From JAKPNF01 sp031556275 (GTDB lineage Bacteria > Verrucomicrobiota > Verrucomicrobiia > Opitutales > JAKPNF01), in the NCBI GenBank assembly GCA_031556275.1, contig JAVBTG010000103.1, forward strand, positions 1-5,977: 5,977 nt of DNA. The letters run 5' to 3'. Positions 4,973 through 5,977 of this stretch are shown here, in pieces; the first letter of the stretch is position 1; every line of letters begins with the position of its first letter. Position numbers and translations under genes: made by a program. The notes beneath the pieces were generated by a model that made no database searches, was not told the origin of the DNA, and saw only the letters and a list, made by a program, of their open reading frames with translations.

Positions 4973-5977
4973 ATGATCCACAAAGCGGACGATCAATTGT
5001 TGGTGGTTTTCGGGGCCTCGGGCGATTTGGCTAAGCGCAAGCTCATGCCGTCGTTGTTCGAACTTTATCTGCGCGATTTGCTGCCCGATAAGTTCGCCAT
5101 CTTGGGGGCTTCACGCACGGCGTATTCCGACGATTCCTACCGCGACGCCCAGCGCAAAAACATCGAGGCGTTCCACAAGGGAAAGTCCATCGACGCAGCG
5201 AAGCTCGACGGCTTTTTGAACCTGGTCCATTATGCCGCCTTCGACACCGAGGACTGCGCCGCCTACGCGACGCTGAAGGACGCTGTTTCCAATTTGCGCG
5301 AAACGATCGGGATACCGGACCGCGTGCTGTATTACATGGGCACCCCGCCCGTGATGTTTTCCATAATCCCAAAGTGCCTCAAGGCGCAAGGGCTGAGCAA
5401 GCCGGAGACGGCGGAGGGCTGGCGGCGCGTCGTCGTCGAAAAACCGTTCGGGCACGATCTGAAGTCGGCGAAGGAATTGAACGCCGAGCTGCGCGCGATT
5501 TTTCCGGAAAAGGACATCTTCCGCATCGACCACTATCTGGGCAAGGAGACCGTCCAGAACATGCTGGTGATGCGGTTCGCCAACGGGATTTTCGAGCCGC
5601 TGTGGAACCGCAATTACATCGAGTGCGTGGAGATCAGCGCGACGGAGACGCTCGGGGTCGAGCAGCGCGGCAGTTATTATGAGACCTCAGGCGCGATGCG
5701 CGACATGATGCAAAACCACCTGATGCACCTGATGGCCTTCGTCGGCATGGAGCCGCCCGCCGCCTTCGACCACGAGGCGATCCGCGACGAGATCGCAAAG
5801 GTGTTTCGCTCGCTGCATCCCTACGGGGAACAGGAGCTCAGCTCATCCGTCATACGCGGGCAGTACGCCGCCGGAAAGCTCGACGGCGCCGAGCTGGCCG
5901 CGTACCGCGACGAGCCGAAGGTGGCGAAAAATTCGCTCACGGAAACTTACGTCGCCATGAAGGTGATGATCGACAAC
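4973..5977 (+). CDS. zwf: Glucose-6-phosphate 1-dehydrogenase, N-terminal two-thirds (cut by right edge)
   Basis: Reads open from ATG 4973 to the window end, 335 residues of an expected roughly 490-510. It oxidises glucose 6-phosphate to 6-phosphogluconolactone, the first step of the oxidative pentose phosphate pathway. The dinucleotide-binding site is GASGDLAKRK (14-23). Arg48 in GASRT is at the position that in characterised enzymes contacts the 2'-phosphate of NADP. EKPFG (156-160) and the active-site signature RIDHYLGKE (184-192) are intact, and His249 in MMQNHLMHLM matches the catalytic His240 of the Leuconostoc enzyme. GIFEPLWNRNYIECVEI and GVEQRGSYYETSGAMRDM are also family hallmarks. 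The start lacks a Shine-Dalgarno site and is preceded by TTTTTTAAATAAA. Coupling to gnd is close, and a lactonase gene (pgl) may follow outside the window. Confidence 0.96.
   Translation, partial: MIHKADDQLLVVFGASGDLAKRKLMPSLFELYLRDLLPDKFAILGASRTAYSDDSYRDAQRKNIEAFHKGKSIDAAKLDGFLNLVHYAAFDTEDCAAYATLKDAVSNLRETIGIPDRVLYYMGTPPVMFSIIPKCLKAQGLSKPETAEGWRRVVVEKPFGHDLKSAKELNAELRAIFPEKDIFRIDHYLGKETVQNMLVMRFANGIFEPLWNRNYIECVEISATETLGVEQRGSYYETSGAMRDMMQNHLMHLMAFVGMEPPAAFDHEAIRDEIAKVFRSLHPYGEQELSSSVIRGQYAAGKLDGAELAAYRDEPKVAKNSLTETYVAMKVMIDN

Noticed and set aside
1..5977. CRISPR array, tRNA, rRNA, or riboswitch
   Set aside because: I saw no regularly spaced repeats, no tRNA-like cloverleaf and no known riboswitch core on either strand; the only sizeable non-coding gap (3195-3491) is filled by the palindromic element and the gnd leader.

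Overview
The window is a compact, high-G+C bacterial segment with five complete or partial plus-strand genes and one partial divergent minus-strand gene. The left-edge gene encodes a lipoprotein with a lipobox, and the next gene encodes a protein with a Sec-type signal peptide, so a cell with an exported or periplasmic compartment is likely. A proton-pumping complex I subunit (NuoA) and the oxidative pentose phosphate enzymes Gnd and Zwf point to a respiring or fermenting heterotroph. The overall style (G+C-rich, mostly without Shine-Dalgarno sequences, PTS-type EIIA joined to a nucleotide cyclase) made me think of Verrucomicrobiota/Opitutae. That is a low-confidence impression; nothing here fixes the taxon.

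Layout: (1) 1-285, minus strand: the start of a lipoprotein gene that runs off the left edge, with a strong AAGGAGG and a plausible promoter. (2) 337-1374, plus: a secreted DUF362-family protein. (3) 1395-1423: a hairpin with a T-run that coincides with a good promoter-like sequence directly in front of nuoA. (4) 1432-1806: nuoA, not followed by nuoB. (5) 1845-3194: the most interesting gene, a three-part protein with an N-terminal PTS EIIA type-2 domain, a middle domain resembling the pyruvate kinase C-terminal fold, and a C-terminal diadenylate cyclase (DAC/DisA_N) domain predicted to make c-di-AMP. (6) 3197-3360: a 164-bp near-palindromic element with perfect 19-bp terminal inverted repeats, two bases after the stop codon of that gene, looking like a small non-coding transposable element. 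(7) 3361-3491: non-coding leader of gnd. (8) 3492-4955 gnd and 4973-5977 zwf (cut by the right edge), a tight oxidative pentose phosphate operon.

How the genes may work together: Zwf oxidises glucose 6-phosphate and Gnd decarboxylates 6-phosphogluconate, both probably producing NADPH; the intervening lactonase may lie just beyond the window. NuoA is a membrane piece of NADH dehydrogenase whose partners must be encoded elsewhere. The EIIA-DAC protein is close enough to nuoA (38 bp) to be co-transcribed and could let PTS phosphorylation state control c-di-AMP synthesis. The 164-bp palindrome probably separates the nuoA-DAC unit from the gnd-zwf unit.
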